A stretch of 51,565 nucleotides of DNA from BOG-908 sp964242035 (GCA_964242035.1 CAXTCL010000002.1:1-51565), one strand, 5' to 3'. Positions 33,152 through 42,860 are shown, numbered from the stretch's first letter. Numbers and translations are program-made. Notes: generated from the sequence alone by a model not told the origin.

Positions 33152-33583
33152 ATGTCGATGAACGTCGGCCCTTCAGAAGGCGAAGACGAAGTCGTATCGG
33201 CCATCAACACCACGCCCCTCGTGGACGTGATGTTGGTGCTGCTGATCATCTTCCTGATCACGATCCCCGTGGTGACGCACACCGTTCCGGTGTCGTTGCC
33301 CAAGGACCGCAACCAGCCAACACAGACCAAGCCGGAGAACATAATCATCGCCATCAACAAGGATGGCGACACGTTCTGGAACCAGAAACTGTTGCCTGAC
33401 ACGACAACGTTGGTGACCATGCTGAAGAAGGAGGCGGTGAAGGTGCCGCAGCCCGAGGTGCACATACGCGCCGACCAGGACGGCCGCTACGAATTCGTCG
33501 GCCGCGTCGTCGTCGCGTTACAGCGTGCCGGCATCTACAAGATCGCGTTCATCACCGAGCCGCCCCCCGGCAACGGAAGCTGA
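33152..33583 (+). CDS. exbD: Biopolymer transport protein ExbD (first copy)
   Basis: A 143-residue ExbD with one membrane helix containing the proton-carrying aspartate (NTTPLVDVMLVLLIIFLITI) and a periplasmic domain ending with a VALQRAGIYKIAFITEPP block. It starts 4 bases after exbB. A second, similar exbD follows 12 bases later. Confidence 0.95.
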   Translation: MSMNVGPSEGEDEVVSAINTTPLVDVMLVLLIIFLITIPVVTHTVPVSLPKDRNQPTQTKPENIIIAINKDGDTFWNQKLLPDTTTLVTMLKKEAVKVPQPEVHIRADQDGRYEFVGRVVVALQRAGIYKIAFITEPPPGNGS

Positions 33584-33595
33584 GGAGACCAAGCC

Positions 33596-34030
33596 ATGGC
33601 CATGAGCATGCCGACCGGCGGCGACGGCGACGACCTCGACGTTGTCGTCGAGATGAACACCACGCCGCTGATCGACGTGATGCTGGTGCTGCTGATCATG
33701 CTGATCATCACCATCCCGATACAGACGCACGCGGTGAAGCTGGACCTGCCGGCGGGCAATCCGCCGCCACCGCCGGTGCCGCCCGTCGTCGTCACCATCG
33801 ACGTTGATTTCGACGGCACGATCCTGTGGAACGGCGAGGCGGTGCCTGACGAAGCCTCCTTGCGCGCGCACATGGTGGACTCTGCCAAGGCGGACCCGCA
33901 GCCCGAGGTGCACCTCAATCCGAACAAGCTGGCGCCGTACAGGTATGTGGCGCACGTGATGGCGGATGCGCAACGTCTGGGCCTGCAGCGGCTTGGACTG
34001 GTTGGCAACGAGCAGTTCCTGACGCAGTAA
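33596..34030 (+). CDS. exbD: Biopolymer transport protein ExbD (second copy)
   Basis: A 144-residue ExbD paralogue. The helix NTTPLIDVMLVLLIMLIITI carries the key Asp. The periplasmic part is AHVMADAQRLGLQRLGLVGN. Two exbD genes after exbB is the layout known from Xanthomonas-like TonB systems, where the two ExbDs differ in function. Its stop TAA opens repeat copy 15. Confidence 0.95.
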   Translation: MAMSMPTGGDGDDLDVVVEMNTTPLIDVMLVLLIMLIITIPIQTHAVKLDLPAGNPPPPPVPPVVVTIDVDFDGTILWNGEAVPDEASLRAHMVDSAKADPQPEVHLNPNKLAPYRYVAHVMADAQRLGLQRLGLVGNEQFLTQ

Positions 34031-34165
34031 GCAAGGCCTTCTTTTTTGAAAAAAAGAAGCAAAAAACTTTTGCTCCGCTGTCGCGGACTGTCCGGATAGG
34101 CGCGCGACAGCGGACCAAAAGTTTTTTGGTTCTTTTTTTCAAAAAAGAACTGCTTCCTTCCTTCC
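34029..34165. repeat. Cloverleaf repeat, copy 15 (GAAG / class A / GAAC)
   Basis: A model copy. The central stem is CAAAAAACTTTTG + CTCCGCTGTCGCG against CGCGACAGCGGA + CAAAAGTTTTTTG. It starts at the exbD stop codon. It separates the tonB-exbB-exbD-exbD operon from the TPR-like gene. Confidence 0.97.
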
Positions 34166-34192
34166 CTTGATCAATCGAAAGCAACCCCGAGA

Positions 34193-35410
34193 ATGACGCA
34201 TTTCCTCGCACGTGCGGCCCTTTCGGCTGCCCTCCTGGGCGCGTGTGGCACCGCCGCGGCGCAAGAAGCGCTTCGCCCCGAAGTCGGCAAGCCACTCGCA
34301 AAAGCCAAGCAGCTTCTCGCTGCCCACCAATACCCCCAGGCCCAGGCGCAGGTGCGCGCCGCCGCCGCCGTGCGCGGCCTGACCGCGAACGAAAGCTTCA
34401 TCATCGAGGAGATGCGTGGCGCCATCGCGCAGCAACAGGGCGACATGGCCACCGCGTCCAAGACATACGCCGACATGCTCGCGAGCGGCCGCGTGCCGGC
34501 GGCCGAGCAAGCCAAGCTGTTCATGGCCGAGGCCAGCATGTCCTACCAGTTGAAGAAATACCCCGACGTGGTCGCCTGGACGCAGAAATACCTGCACGCC
34601 GGCGGCCACGCGCCGGAGATGAGCGCCTTACTCATCCAGGCCTACTACCTGCAAGGCGATTACCCGAACGCCGCCAAGCTGCAGGCCGCGCAGATAGCCG
34701 CGGTGCAGAAGGCCGGCCAGCGCCCCACCGAACAGGAATTGCAACTCCTGGCACGCAGCCAGGAGGAAATGCACGACACGCTCGGCTTCGGCAACACGAT
34801 GACGCTGTTGGTCACGTACTATCCTAAGCCCGACTATTGGCAGAACCTGATACACAGCGCGCAGACACGGCCCGGCTTCAACAGCCGCCTGCAGCTCGAC
34901 ATCGACCGTTTCGAACTGGCGATCGGCCTAGTCACGAAACCTGCCGACCTGATGGACATGACGGAGCTTGCCTTGCAGGTGCCGCTGCCCGGCGAGGCAA
35001 AGGCGATCGTGGATAAGGGGTTCGCGTCAGGCGCACTCGGCACCGGACCAGAAGCCGCGCGCCAGCAGCGCCTGCGCGCGCTGGTAGACAAGGTGTACAC
35101 CACCGAGCAGCCGAAGCTCGCCAGTCGCGAAGCCGACGCGCAGGCCGCGCATGACGGCAACGCGCTCGTGGCACTCGGCGATGAAGACGTAAGCTACGGC
35201 CAGTATGATCGCGGTATCGCGCTGATGCTGGCTGGCCTGAAGAAGGATGCGCTCCGGCACGCGGACGACGCCAAGCTGCATCTGGGGCTGGCCTACCTGC
35301 ATGCGGGCCGCAAGCCGGATGCGGTGCGGGTGTTCCGCACGGTTGGCGGCACGGAGGGTGCGGCGGAGATTGCACGGCTTTGGATTTTGCAGACCTCCAC
35401 TACGAAGTAA
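34193..35410 (+). CDS. Secreted TPR-like protein next to the TonB cluster
   Basis: A 405-residue protein with a signal peptide (MTHFLARAALSAALLGACGT, cleaved near AAAQ). The mature part is a superhelix of degenerate tetratricopeptide pairs (AKQLLAAHQYPQAQAQVRAA, LIQAYYLQGDYPNAAKLQAA, GLAYLHAGRKPDAVRVFRTV). Such proteins are encoded beside exbB/exbD/TonB genes in Acetobacteraceae and are probably periplasmic partners of the receptor system; this is inferred. It lies between repeat copies 15 and 16. Confidence 0.8.
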   Translation: MTHFLARAALSAALLGACGTAAAQEALRPEVGKPLAKAKQLLAAHQYPQAQAQVRAAAAVRGLTANESFIIEEMRGAIAQQQGDMATASKTYADMLASGRVPAAEQAKLFMAEASMSYQLKKYPDVVAWTQKYLHAGGHAPEMSALLIQAYYLQGDYPNAAKLQAAQIAAVQKAGQRPTEQELQLLARSQEEMHDTLGFGNTMTLLVTYYPKPDYWQNLIHSAQTRPGFNSRLQLDIDRFELAIGLVTKPADLMDMTELALQVPLPGEAKAIVDKGFASGALGTGPEAARQQRLRALVDKVYTTEQPKLASREADAQAAHDGNALVALGDEDVSYGQYDRGIALMLAGLKKDALRHADDAKLHLGLAYLHAGRKPDAVRVFRTVGGTEGAAEIARLWILQTSTTK

Positions 35411-35560
35411 GGAAGCAGGGCCTTCTTTTTGGAAAAAGAAGCAAAAAACTTCTGTCTCACCGCTGCTGCTGTGCCTCGCCAATGCAATAAACACCCGCCT
35501 GCTTCAACTGCGGGAGTGGAAGTTTTTAGGTTCTTTCTTTCAAAAAGAACCGCTCTTTTC
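35409..35560. repeat. Cloverleaf repeat, copy 16 (GAAG / class B / GAAC)
   Basis: The left hairpin is shortened (CTTCTTTTT/AAAAAGAAG), the right GAAC type (GTTCTTT with AAAAGAAC). The centre is longer, with CACCCGCCTGC. It starts at the TPR-gene stop. The rest of the gap, 35561-35733, is leader of the receptor gene with no site I can name. Confidence 0.88.
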
Positions 35561-35733
35561 CTGCAAGTTGCAGCCCGTGGCGTTCCACACTGTTGCACCC
35601 TGACCACAACGGCATGCCTTACTGACCGGCCGAGGCTTTCCCCTGTTGTGCCGCCACGCGGCTTACTCGCACTCTCCCGGCCTCGGCACGTACACACGTG
35701 CACGGCGGAAGCCGCTAAACATTTGGGGATCCC

Positions 35734-38556
35734 ATGGTCAGACGGTCTGCTCCTCTCAAGCGAAACCTCATGGTCGCCGCCGCATGCGGGCTCGTGGCAA
35801 CTCTCGTTCCGGGCATGCACACCACGGCCCAGGCGCAGTCGGCCGGCAATCCCCTGAACACCACCAGCACGCCGGCAAGCAACAACGCCCAGCCATCGGC
35901 CCCGCCGAACACCAGCGCCGTCCCGCCCGCAGGCAACGTGCCCGAAAACATCGTGGTCAGGGCGCAGCGGCGCCTGGTCAAGGAAAAGAACTCGCCTTCC
36001 GCCGTGACCGAACTCGGCGAGAAGGCCATCACCGCGACAGGCGTGTCGGGCAGCGTCGAATCGCTGCTCCGCCAGGCACCGTCGGTCTACGTCTATCAGC
36101 AAGGCATCGGCGACAACGCGCCCGTCCTGACGATACGCGGCCTACGCGGGCTGGAAGTCGCCACCACGCTGGACGGCGTGCCCATCCAGGACCTCGAAGC
36201 GCCAGGTTCGGCCTCCAACGAAGGCAATATCGGCAGCGTCCTCAGCCTGGGCCAGATCAGCGGTGTGTCCATCTACCCCGGCGTGGCCTACCCGAACCGC
36301 AACACGTTCGGCACCATCGGCGGCACGGTCGCCTATGACAGCCTGCGCCCCTCGAAAGACGAGTACATCGACGTATTCGGCGAGATCGGCTCCTTCCAGA
36401 CCTACAAGACCGGCATCACCCTGAACTCTGGCGCGGTCGACAGCCCGCTCGGCACCGGTGACAACGCCGCAAGCATACTGGCAAGCTACGCCAACTTGCA
36501 GAGCTCCGGTTTCATCGACTACACCGGCTCGCATTACGACACGTCGGAAGTGGCGTTCGACAAGCCCTATGACGACGGCCAATCGAAGTTCCAGGCAACG
36601 GTCCTCTACAACGCGGCACACGGCTATTTCGAGAACGAGCCGGTGCCGCTGCCCTACCTGCAGAAATACGGGCAGTTCAGCAACTATCCCACATCGGTCT
36701 CGCAGAACTACCAACAGAACGATTTCCTGACCGTCATCGTCAAGAACGACAAATACATCAACGATATCATACCCGACCTCGGCCTGACCTTCTTCTACCT
36801 GCAAAACGACCAATCGACGCTGACCTACGCTGGCATCAACGACCTGTCGCCGAGCGGGACACCCTCGCCCGTGACGGTGGGCAGCGGCGTCGGTACGGTG
36901 GCGCCGTTCATCAACAATGCGGCCGGCTTCGGCTACGGCTATGGTTTCGGCTCGGCCGTCGGCGGGGCCGGCGGGTCCTATTACGGTCCGCTTGGCGCGC
37001 CGCTCTATAGCGCCGCCTACCCCTATAATCCCGGGGCGCAATATCCTGTGGGGAGCAAATACTGCCCCACGAGCGTCGCCAACAAATACATCAATGCCGG
37101 CCTGGCCATCCCCTGCGGCCTGAACTCCCAACTCGCCGTGGGCCACAACTACACCTACGGCATCCAGCCCCGGGCGACGATCGATCCGCCGGACATTTTC
37201 GGCATCTCGCAAAGCATACAGGTCGGCGGCATCGCGGCGAACGAGGCGTCACCGGCAACCAAGGAATTCTTCGGCGCCACCACGGACGTGGCGCAGAGCA
37301 ACTCCAACCAGAGCAACATCTTCGGCGGCGGCTATGACGGCGGCAGCCAGCGCACGATCTACCAGGGCTACGCCCAGGACAAGATCACCCTGCTGGACGG
37401 CACCCTGCATCTGACCCCTGGCGCCACGCTCGAAGGCACCACGTCCAGCCTGAAGGGAAGCCAGATCTTCGACGGCCTCACGGGCTCCTATGTCGGCTAC
37501 AAGGCGGTGAAATGGGATCGCGAGTTCCTACCGTTCTTCAACATCACGTACGACCTCGACAAGATCGCACCTGTGGTGAAAGGCCTCAGCGTTTACGGCA
37601 GCATCGGCAACTCCGCGCTGTTCGCGCCGACCACCGATTTCGGCCCGAATGCCAACGGCACGCCGCCTTATGCCTCCATCGTCCACCTCTATGAAGGCGG
37701 CCTAATCTACAACACGCCGACGATCGCCGCGCATTTTGACTATTTCTACCAGAAGGTGGACCGCGACTTCGGCTTCTTCCAGAACCAGTCCCCGCCCAAC
37801 GTCGGCGAGGAAATCTACACGAACTTCGGCCAGCGCGAGTTCAAGGGCGTGGAGACCGCGGTCACCTGGCAGGTCACGCCAGACCTGCAATTGTTCGGCA
37901 ACGCCTCCTATACCCTGGCGAAATACCTCACCAACAGCTTTGCCTTCGTCACCGTCGCCGAGGACCAGTTCGGCATTGGCCTGAAGGGAGATCCCGTCAC
38001 CGGCATTCCCAACGTGATCTCCACGTTCGGCGCCGACTACGCAAAGAAGAGCATCGCCAGGGACGGCGACGTCTTCGACGTGCGTGTGACCGAGCAGTTC
38101 ACCGGCCACCAGGCGACAACCACGGACATCAGCGCGCTGGAGCCAGGCTTTAACAGCATCCCGAGTTTCCAGGGTTTAGGGCCGGCTGGACCGTGTAATC
38201 TGGTAGGCGGAGCCGCAGTCGGCGTCGGATGCACCCGCTTTTCCCAGCTCACGGGCAGCACGGTGTATGACCCCAACGGCGGCATCAAATCCTTCTTCGT
38301 GACCAACCTGGACCTCAGCTACACGCTGCCGACGCCGTTCCTCCCCGCCCTGAAGCGGCTGAAGTTCGACCTCAACGTGCAAAACCTGTTCGACAAATTC
38401 TACTACCAGTATTTCTACAAGCAGATCTCTCCTGGATCGTGCCAGGCCACCAAGACCAATCCAACCGCCAACCCGTACGGCTGCTCGCTGGACTTCGCCG
38501 ACGGCATTCCGGGACAGCCGGCCAGCGTATTCTTCACGGTGTCCGCGCGCTTCTGA
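35734..38556 (+). CDS. TonB-dependent receptor
   Basis: A 940-residue outer-membrane receptor. It has a signal peptide (RNLMVAAACGLVATLVPGMH), a Gln/Pro-rich spacer, a TonB box (PENIVVRAQRR), and a plug domain (SVYVYQQGIGDNAPVLTIRG, LRGLEVATTLDGVPIQDLEA). The 22-strand barrel ends in aromatic SVFFTVSARF. Gly/Tyr-rich loop segments (GYGYGFGSAVGGAGGSYYGP) suggest a large extracellular loop. Substrate unknown; candidates are siderophores or polysaccharide breakdown products. It is the last gene of the tonB/exb/TPR region and is followed by a terminator. Confidence 0.93.
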   Translation: MVRRSAPLKRNLMVAAACGLVATLVPGMHTTAQAQSAGNPLNTTSTPASNNAQPSAPPNTSAVPPAGNVPENIVVRAQRRLVKEKNSPSAVTELGEKAITATGVSGSVESLLRQAPSVYVYQQGIGDNAPVLTIRGLRGLEVATTLDGVPIQDLEAPGSASNEGNIGSVLSLGQISGVSIYPGVAYPNRNTFGTIGGTVAYDSLRPSKDEYIDVFGEIGSFQTYKTGITLNSGAVDSPLGTGDNAASILASYANLQSSGFIDYTGSHYDTSEVAFDKPYDDGQSKFQATVLYNAAHGYFENEPVPLPYLQKYGQFSNYPTSVSQNYQQNDFLTVIVKNDKYINDIIPDLGLTFFYLQNDQSTLTYAGINDLSPSGTPSPVTVGSGVGTVAPFINNAAGFGYGYGFGSAVGGAGGSYYGPLGAPLYSAAYPYNPGAQYPVGSKYCPTSVANKYINAGLAIPCGLNSQLAVGHNYTYGIQPRATIDPPDIFGISQSIQVGGIAANEASPATKEFFGATTDVAQSNSNQSNIFGGGYDGGSQRTIYQGYAQDKITLLDGTLHLTPGATLEGTTSSLKGSQIFDGLTGSYVGYKAVKWDREFLPFFNITYDLDKIAPVVKGLSVYGSIGNSALFAPTTDFGPNANGTPPYASIVHLYEGGLIYNTPTIAAHFDYFYQKVDRDFGFFQNQSPPNVGEEIYTNFGQREFKGVETAVTWQVTPDLQLFGNASYTLAKYLTNSFAFVTVAEDQFGIGLKGDPVTGIPNVISTFGADYAKKSIARDGDVFDVRVTEQFTGHQATTTDISALEPGFNSIPSFQGLGPAGPCNLVGGAAVGVGCTRFSQLTGSTVYDPNGGIKSFFVTNLDLSYTLPTPFLPALKRLKFDLNVQNLFDKFYYQYFYKQISPGSCQATKTNPTANPYGCSLDFADGIPGQPASVFFTVSARF

Positions 38557-38572
38557 TCTGACACGTCTTCAG

Positions 38573-38609
38573 GAAAAGGGACCGCGCCGCAGGGTGCGGC
38601 CCCTTTTTT
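38573..38609 (+). terminator. Rho-independent terminator after the receptor gene
   Basis: AAAAGGGACCGCGCCGC, a short loop, then GTGCGGCCCCTTTTTT, about 17 bases after the stop codon; a GC stem with a T-run. Confidence 0.88.
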
Positions 38610-38620
38610 GTGGGCGTAGA

Positions 38621-38784
38621 AAAAGCAAGCAAGCAGTCCTTTTTTGAAAGATAGGATCAAAAAACTTTTGCTTCTGTCGCCTGCGGAAACGCATCAAGTG
38701 CCTCCGAACAGACTAGGCGGCAGACGCAGCGACCGGAACAAAACGTTTTTAATTTCTGTTCAAAAAAGAACGCCTTGCTTGCTT
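38621..38784. repeat. Cloverleaf repeat, copy 17 (eroded)
   Basis: Degenerate. The left GGAC arm has a broken stem (GTCCTTTTTTGAAAGATAGGATC). The right arm has only a short GTTC/GAAC stem and an altered central sequence (ACAAAACGTTTTT). The long centre includes CTGTCGCCTGCG. It follows the terminator of the receptor gene. Confidence 0.8.
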
Positions 38785-38917
38785 TGCAAGCGCCACCGAG
38801 ATAGCGCGACCCGATGACGCGCCCAGCCGGGCGTAAACGGGTTTGACTCAGTTGAAACGACACAGCAATCTACATCTCTGGGTGGTGTAGTTCCCTCAGG
38901 CTATCGGAGGATGTATC

Positions 38918-39361
38918 GTGCAACAGAACGCGAAACCGAGTATCCTGCCAGCAATCTGCGTAGTGCTTCTTGCTGCCGCTGGGCAGGCTTCGGCGGCAAC
39001 GGGTGCCATCACGCTTACCGTCAACGGATCAGGACAGGCGCCGATCGCAAAGAGCAGCAACATCTCCGGTCCCACTTTCCTGCGCGGGACAGGAAGTTTC
39101 ACCGCCACGTTCACCAGCGCCACAAGCACCAGCGGCTACATTTCGGCCGACTTGACGGATTCCGGCTACGAGTCCACCTGTGACAGCACGTTCGTGACTG
39201 TCGTCACGAACGGCGTTTGCCGTGTCACTCTGCAAAACACACTGTCCGGGCAGGGTAAGTCGGCTTGCACGTTCTCGCTCGGCACCGTGAATGCGCAGAC
39301 TTGCGACTTCACCGCGAGCTTCACTGACACGCCAGGCCTCGGTTCGGGCCCGCCTCATTGA
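38918..39361 (+). CDS. Small secreted Ser/Thr-rich protein with four cysteines
   Basis: A 147-residue protein with a signal peptide (PSILPAICVVLLAAAGQASA). The mature part is Thr/Ser/Gly-rich and predicted beta-rich (FLRGTGSFTATFTSATSTSG), with four cysteines (ESTCDST, GVCRVT, SACTFS, QTCDFT), so probably two disulfides. GTG 38918 is chosen for a strong GGAGG 8 bases upstream. The family is not recognised; an adhesin-like or pilin-like surface role is possible. Confidence 0.7.
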   Translation: MQQNAKPSILPAICVVLLAAAGQASAATGAITLTVNGSGQAPIAKSSNISGPTFLRGTGSFTATFTSATSTSGYISADLTDSGYESTCDSTFVTVVTNGVCRVTLQNTLSGQGKSACTFSLGTVNAQTCDFTASFTDTPGLGSGPPH

Positions 39362-39387
39362 GGTAGAGCCAAGCGCTTACATAACAG

Positions 39388-39423
39388 CGGGATCGCCGCG
39401 CCTGGCAAGCGCGGCCATTCCCG
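39388..39423 (+). terminator. Hairpin after the Ser/Thr-rich secreted protein gene
   Basis: CGGGATCGCCGCGC pairs with GCGCGGCCATTCCCG around CTGGCAA, a bulged stem 27 bases after the stop codon. Confidence 0.55.
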
Positions 39424-39466
39424 ATTGTCGATCTCGGCTTCCCGTCAATCCGGGATACCCTGGGGT

Positions 39467-39694
39467 CTAGTTACCTTTGGCGCCGAACGACGTCTGCGTC
39501 ATGCTCGTATCCCCGACGGTGCCGATCGGACCCTCAGGCGAGCCGTCCGAACACACCAGGCTGCCTGTCGCGCGCTCGCAATGCTTGGAGGCAACCCTTG
39601 AGGACGTGCTGCTTGTTCGGTCCGGTATGTCGCAAGAACTCAGCGCCAACAGCAGCACACCTGAGCAAGCCGCAAGAATCTTCGGAGTCAGCAT
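39467..39694 (-). CDS. Small predicted lipoprotein
   Basis: A 75-residue protein. The start MLTPKILAACSGVLLLALSS plus Cys gives a lipoprotein signal with lipobox LSSC, so the mature protein would begin at Cys21 and be membrane-anchored. The rest is Ser/Thr-rich with two further Cys (KHCERATGSLVCSDGSPEGP). AAGG precedes the ATG. It lies just after the terminator of the large receptor gene on the same strand. Function unknown. Confidence 0.6.
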   Translation of the reverse strand: MLTPKILAACSGVLLLALSSCDIPDRTSSTSSRVASKHCERATGSLVCSDGSPEGPIGTVGDTSMTQTSFGAKGN

Positions 39695-39706
39695 TTCGGA
39701 GCCTTC

Positions 39707-39748
39707 AGAAAAATGAAGGGCCGCCACCCTTTATCAGGTAGCGGCCCA
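39707..39748 (-). terminator. Rho-independent terminator after the second receptor gene
   Basis: On the minus strand GGGCCGCTACC, a short loop, then GGGTGGCGGCCC followed by TTCATTTTTC; it ends the receptor transcript before the small lipoprotein gene. Confidence 0.85.
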
Positions 39749-39764
39749 CTCTGACACCTTCGGT

Positions 39765-42701
39765 TTAGAACCGCAGAGTCGTTTTCACAGAGACCACACG
39801 GCCGAGGATGTCGTATTCGGCCGCGTCGGTGTTGGTGCCGCCATCCTGCACGTAGGGCGCCTGCTTGTCGAACAGGTTATCGACGGCGAGGTTGACCGTG
39901 AAGTTCTTGTAGGTATAGGCGCCGTAGATGTCGTGGTAGAACACGTCCGGCGTACGGGTGGAGGCGAAGTCGGTAGCCGGCGCCGCCGGTGCAGAGTAGA
40001 AGAACAACTGCCCCTCGATGTAGCGCATCCGGTAGCCGAGCGAGAAGTCGCCGAACCTCCAGTCCACACTCGCATTGTCACGCAGCCGCGGGTAGCCCGG
40101 GGTGCTGATACCGACCACGAGCAGCCCGTTATAGCCGATGAAGGCGCCGTCAGGAACGTTCTGCTGCTGGTACTTCAACGTGTAGGTGGCGTCGTTGGAG
40201 AACGCGAACACGCCGTAGCGGGTCGGGATGCTATAGTTCGTGCCGATGTCGATGCCTTCCGTCCTGGTCACGCCCAGGTTCTGGTTGGTGCCGATTACGG
40301 TGCTGAGCTGGCCGGTGCCCAGGCGCGGATTGACATCGCCGCAAAGTGGGCCGGAGAGATTTACACTCGTGTAGCAGCCGTCCACGATGTTCTGCGTCGG
40401 CACCGTGCCGATCGTGTTGTCGATCTTGGTGCGGAAGTAGTCCACGGTTACAGCCAGGCGCGGTACGAACGGCGGTGTCAGAACCACGCCGGCCGTCTGC
40501 GTGCGTGCCGTTTCCGGATTGAGGTTCGGATTACCGCCGATGACCGTCTGGATCTGGCTGCCGATCTGCGTGAAGTTTGCCGGATTGATACCCTGCTTCT
40601 GGCAGTTGGCCAGCACGTTCTTATATTGCGCTGCCGTGTAGTTTGTTGCCGACGATGCCGCGCACGGATCGGACGCCTCGTTGAAGCCGATGGTCGTGCC
40701 CTGGAACAGGTCGGTGATGCTGGGCTGCCGGAATGCTACACCGTCCGTGCCGCGGAACCGGATACCGTCGATCGGCGTGTAGTTGCCGCTCACCTTCCAG
40801 GTCTCGCCGGAACCGAAGTTGCTGTAATCGAAGTACCGGCCACCAAGATCGATGTGCAGGTCCTTCGCACCCGGCAGATCCTTCAGGATCGGCACGCGCG
40901 CTTCGCCATATACTTCCGTCACGTCGAACCCGCCTTGCGTGATCTGGGCCGGTGCCTGGGCCGATTCGCCGCTCTGCAGGATGTTGTCCGGGTTGAACGA
41001 GCCTGTCTCCGTTCGGTGCTCGACGCCCAGGGAGATACCGACCGGACCGGCCGGCAGATCGTAGATGTCGCTGTTGCTGATGTTGCCGCCATAGATCTTC
41101 AGCGTGTCGCGCGAGGTATCGACCTCGGTGAACTTGGCATACTTGATGGCAGCCGCGCTGAGGTTCTGGCCGAACGGGTTGCTGAGCACGCAACCGCCCG
41201 CGGCGACGCATACTGCGGGGTTGTAGATGCCGAATGTCGTCAGGTCGCCAGCGGCGCCGTTCGCAATATCGGCGGCACCTGGCGTTGTCTGCTGGAAACC
41301 GGTCTCCTGCTCCAGGCGGAGGAAGTTGATCGAATTCGTCACGTTCAGCGTGTTGTCGGACTGGCCGTACTGGAAGAAGACCTCGTAGTCGAAGCCGTAG
41401 CCAAGGTCGCCCTTGAAGCCGCCGTTGAACTGGAAGGTGTCGGTGATCTGCTTGTAATCGCGGTCACCAAACTGCGTCTCGCGGCTATACACATCGACGG
41501 GACCGGAGTTCGGGCCGAGCAGCGACGTCAGATAAGGGTTGCCCTCCGGCACCACGTAAGCGTCAGGGACGATTGCGGACAGGCCGCCGCCGATCGGCTG
41601 CGGTGCGAGTTGCTGCGTGGTGACCTTGTGGGTGAAGAACTCTTCGATGAAGCCGGTGATGTGGTCGTTGAAATCGTAGTTGCCGAAGCTGGTCAGGCTC
41701 TCCTTCTCAAGGCTGCCCTGCAGATATTGTTGCAGGCCGAAATCGTAGCGCTGCGGTGCAAACGGACCGTTTTCCGATCCGACGGTGCCGTTCTTGTTGA
41801 GGTTGGTACCAAAGCCGGTACCGCCGAGTGCCTGCGTCGTGGGATTGGTGTTGTTCGTGTCGGGGAAAATCACCGTTTGCGGCGTGTAGAAGGAGTTGAT
41901 CTCGTTCTGACCGGGGCTGTTGGTCTGCACCGGGTTGACCGCGTAGTTGCGATCGCCCTGCATGACAGGACCACGGTTGAGATACTCCGCGCTGACCGTG
42001 AAGTTGCCGTGGTCGAACGTGGTGCCGGCGGTGGCGCTGATCTCGCCCGTCTTATCGTCGCCGGCATCGGTGCCGATGGCGCCATTGGCGTGGAAGGTCA
42101 CGCCGCTGAAATTATGCTTGAGGATGATGTTGATCACGCCGGCCACGGCATCGGCGCCGTAGGTGGTGGAGGCGCCGTCCTTGAGGATCTCGATGCGATC
42201 GACGAGATCGAGAGGCACGTTGTTGAGGTCCACGCAGTCGATGCCGCCGGCGGTGGTGACGAACCGCTTGCCGTCCACCAGCACGAGGGTACGCTCGACG
42301 CCCAGGTTGCGCAGGTCGATACAGGACGATCCGTTACCGCCGTTGTTGCTGGTGGCATATACGCCGGAGGTGCCGATTTCGGGCAACCGGGTCAGCACAT
42401 CCTCCAGCGTCTGCGCGGTGGTGTGCGCGATCTGCGCCGAAGTCACGACGACGACGGGCGACTCGCTCGTGGCGTTGGTGGTCTTCAAGCGGGACCCGGT
42501 GACGACGATCTCTTCCGCCTTCCCGCCCGAGGTTGCGGTGGCCGCATCGGTGCCGGCCGGCGAGGTCGCCGCGTTTCCACCCGGCGTCACCTGGGCAAGG
42601 GTCGTGGCCGGCGCGCTCTGCGCGAGCGCACTGCCCATCATGGGCGCCTGCACCAGGGCCAGTATGGCGGCCGAACCTGCAAGCCTGTGTCGAAGTGTCA
42701 A
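39765..42701 (-). CDS. Large TonB-dependent receptor
   Basis: A 978-residue outer-membrane receptor. It has a signal peptide, a TonB box (AEEIVVTGSRL near residue 66) and a plug domain (TTAQTLEDVLTRLPEIGTSG, ERTLVLVDGKRFVTTAGGID, DRIEILKDGASTTYGADAVA, GVINIILKHNFSGV). The barrel has a FRAP/NL-like core (GTDGVAFRQPSITDLFQGTT, GNPNLNPETARTQTAGVVLT) and ends in SVKTTLRF. It belongs to the oligosaccharide/peptide-type receptors with an extended plug. No transporter genes for a specific substrate are adjacent. A GTTGCA/TGCAAC palindrome lies 160 bases upstream. Confidence 0.95.
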   Translation of the reverse strand: MTLRHRLAGSAAILALVQAPMMGSALAQSAPATTLAQVTPGGNAATSPAGTDAATATSGGKAEEIVVTGSRLKTTNATSESPVVVVTSAQIAHTTAQTLEDVLTRLPEIGTSGVYATSNNGGNGSSCIDLRNLGVERTLVLVDGKRFVTTAGGIDCVDLNNVPLDLVDRIEILKDGASTTYGADAVAGVINIILKHNFSGVTFHANGAIGTDAGDDKTGEISATAGTTFDHGNFTVSAEYLNRGPVMQGDRNYAVNPVQTNSPGQNEINSFYTPQTVIFPDTNNTNPTTQALGGTGFGTNLNKNGTVGSENGPFAPQRYDFGLQQYLQGSLEKESLTSFGNYDFNDHITGFIEEFFTHKVTTQQLAPQPIGGGLSAIVPDAYVVPEGNPYLTSLLGPNSGPVDVYSRETQFGDRDYKQITDTFQFNGGFKGDLGYGFDYEVFFQYGQSDNTLNVTNSINFLRLEQETGFQQTTPGAADIANGAAGDLTTFGIYNPAVCVAAGGCVLSNPFGQNLSAAAIKYAKFTEVDTSRDTLKIYGGNISNSDIYDLPAGPVGISLGVEHRTETGSFNPDNILQSGESAQAPAQITQGGFDVTEVYGEARVPILKDLPGAKDLHIDLGGRYFDYSNFGSGETWKVSGNYTPIDGIRFRGTDGVAFRQPSITDLFQGTTIGFNEASDPCAASSATNYTAAQYKNVLANCQKQGINPANFTQIGSQIQTVIGGNPNLNPETARTQTAGVVLTPPFVPRLAVTVDYFRTKIDNTIGTVPTQNIVDGCYTSVNLSGPLCGDVNPRLGTGQLSTVIGTNQNLGVTRTEGIDIGTNYSIPTRYGVFAFSNDATYTLKYQQQNVPDGAFIGYNGLLVVGISTPGYPRLRDNASVDWRFGDFSLGYRMRYIEGQLFFYSAPAAPATDFASTRTPDVFYHDIYGAYTYKNFTVNLAVDNLFDKQAPYVQDGGTNTDAAEYDILGRVVSVKTTLRF

Positions 42702-42860
42702 AGAATAGTCCCCCTGGAAGGCGAGATAACCAAAAAACCGACGCCTCCCGGGATCAGGGGGCGGCGTGCGAGCCGGATTAACGTTCGTAAACTCACGATA
42801 ATCTTTCCGTGACGGAGGGAAACCGTAAACGAACCGTCAAAACTCGATGTGTTACGCGCT

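Noticed and set aside
39933..42812. Long + strand open frame of 959 codons opposite the second receptor
   Set aside because: Antisense shadow of a clearly real TonB-dependent receptor; no signal peptide or domain.
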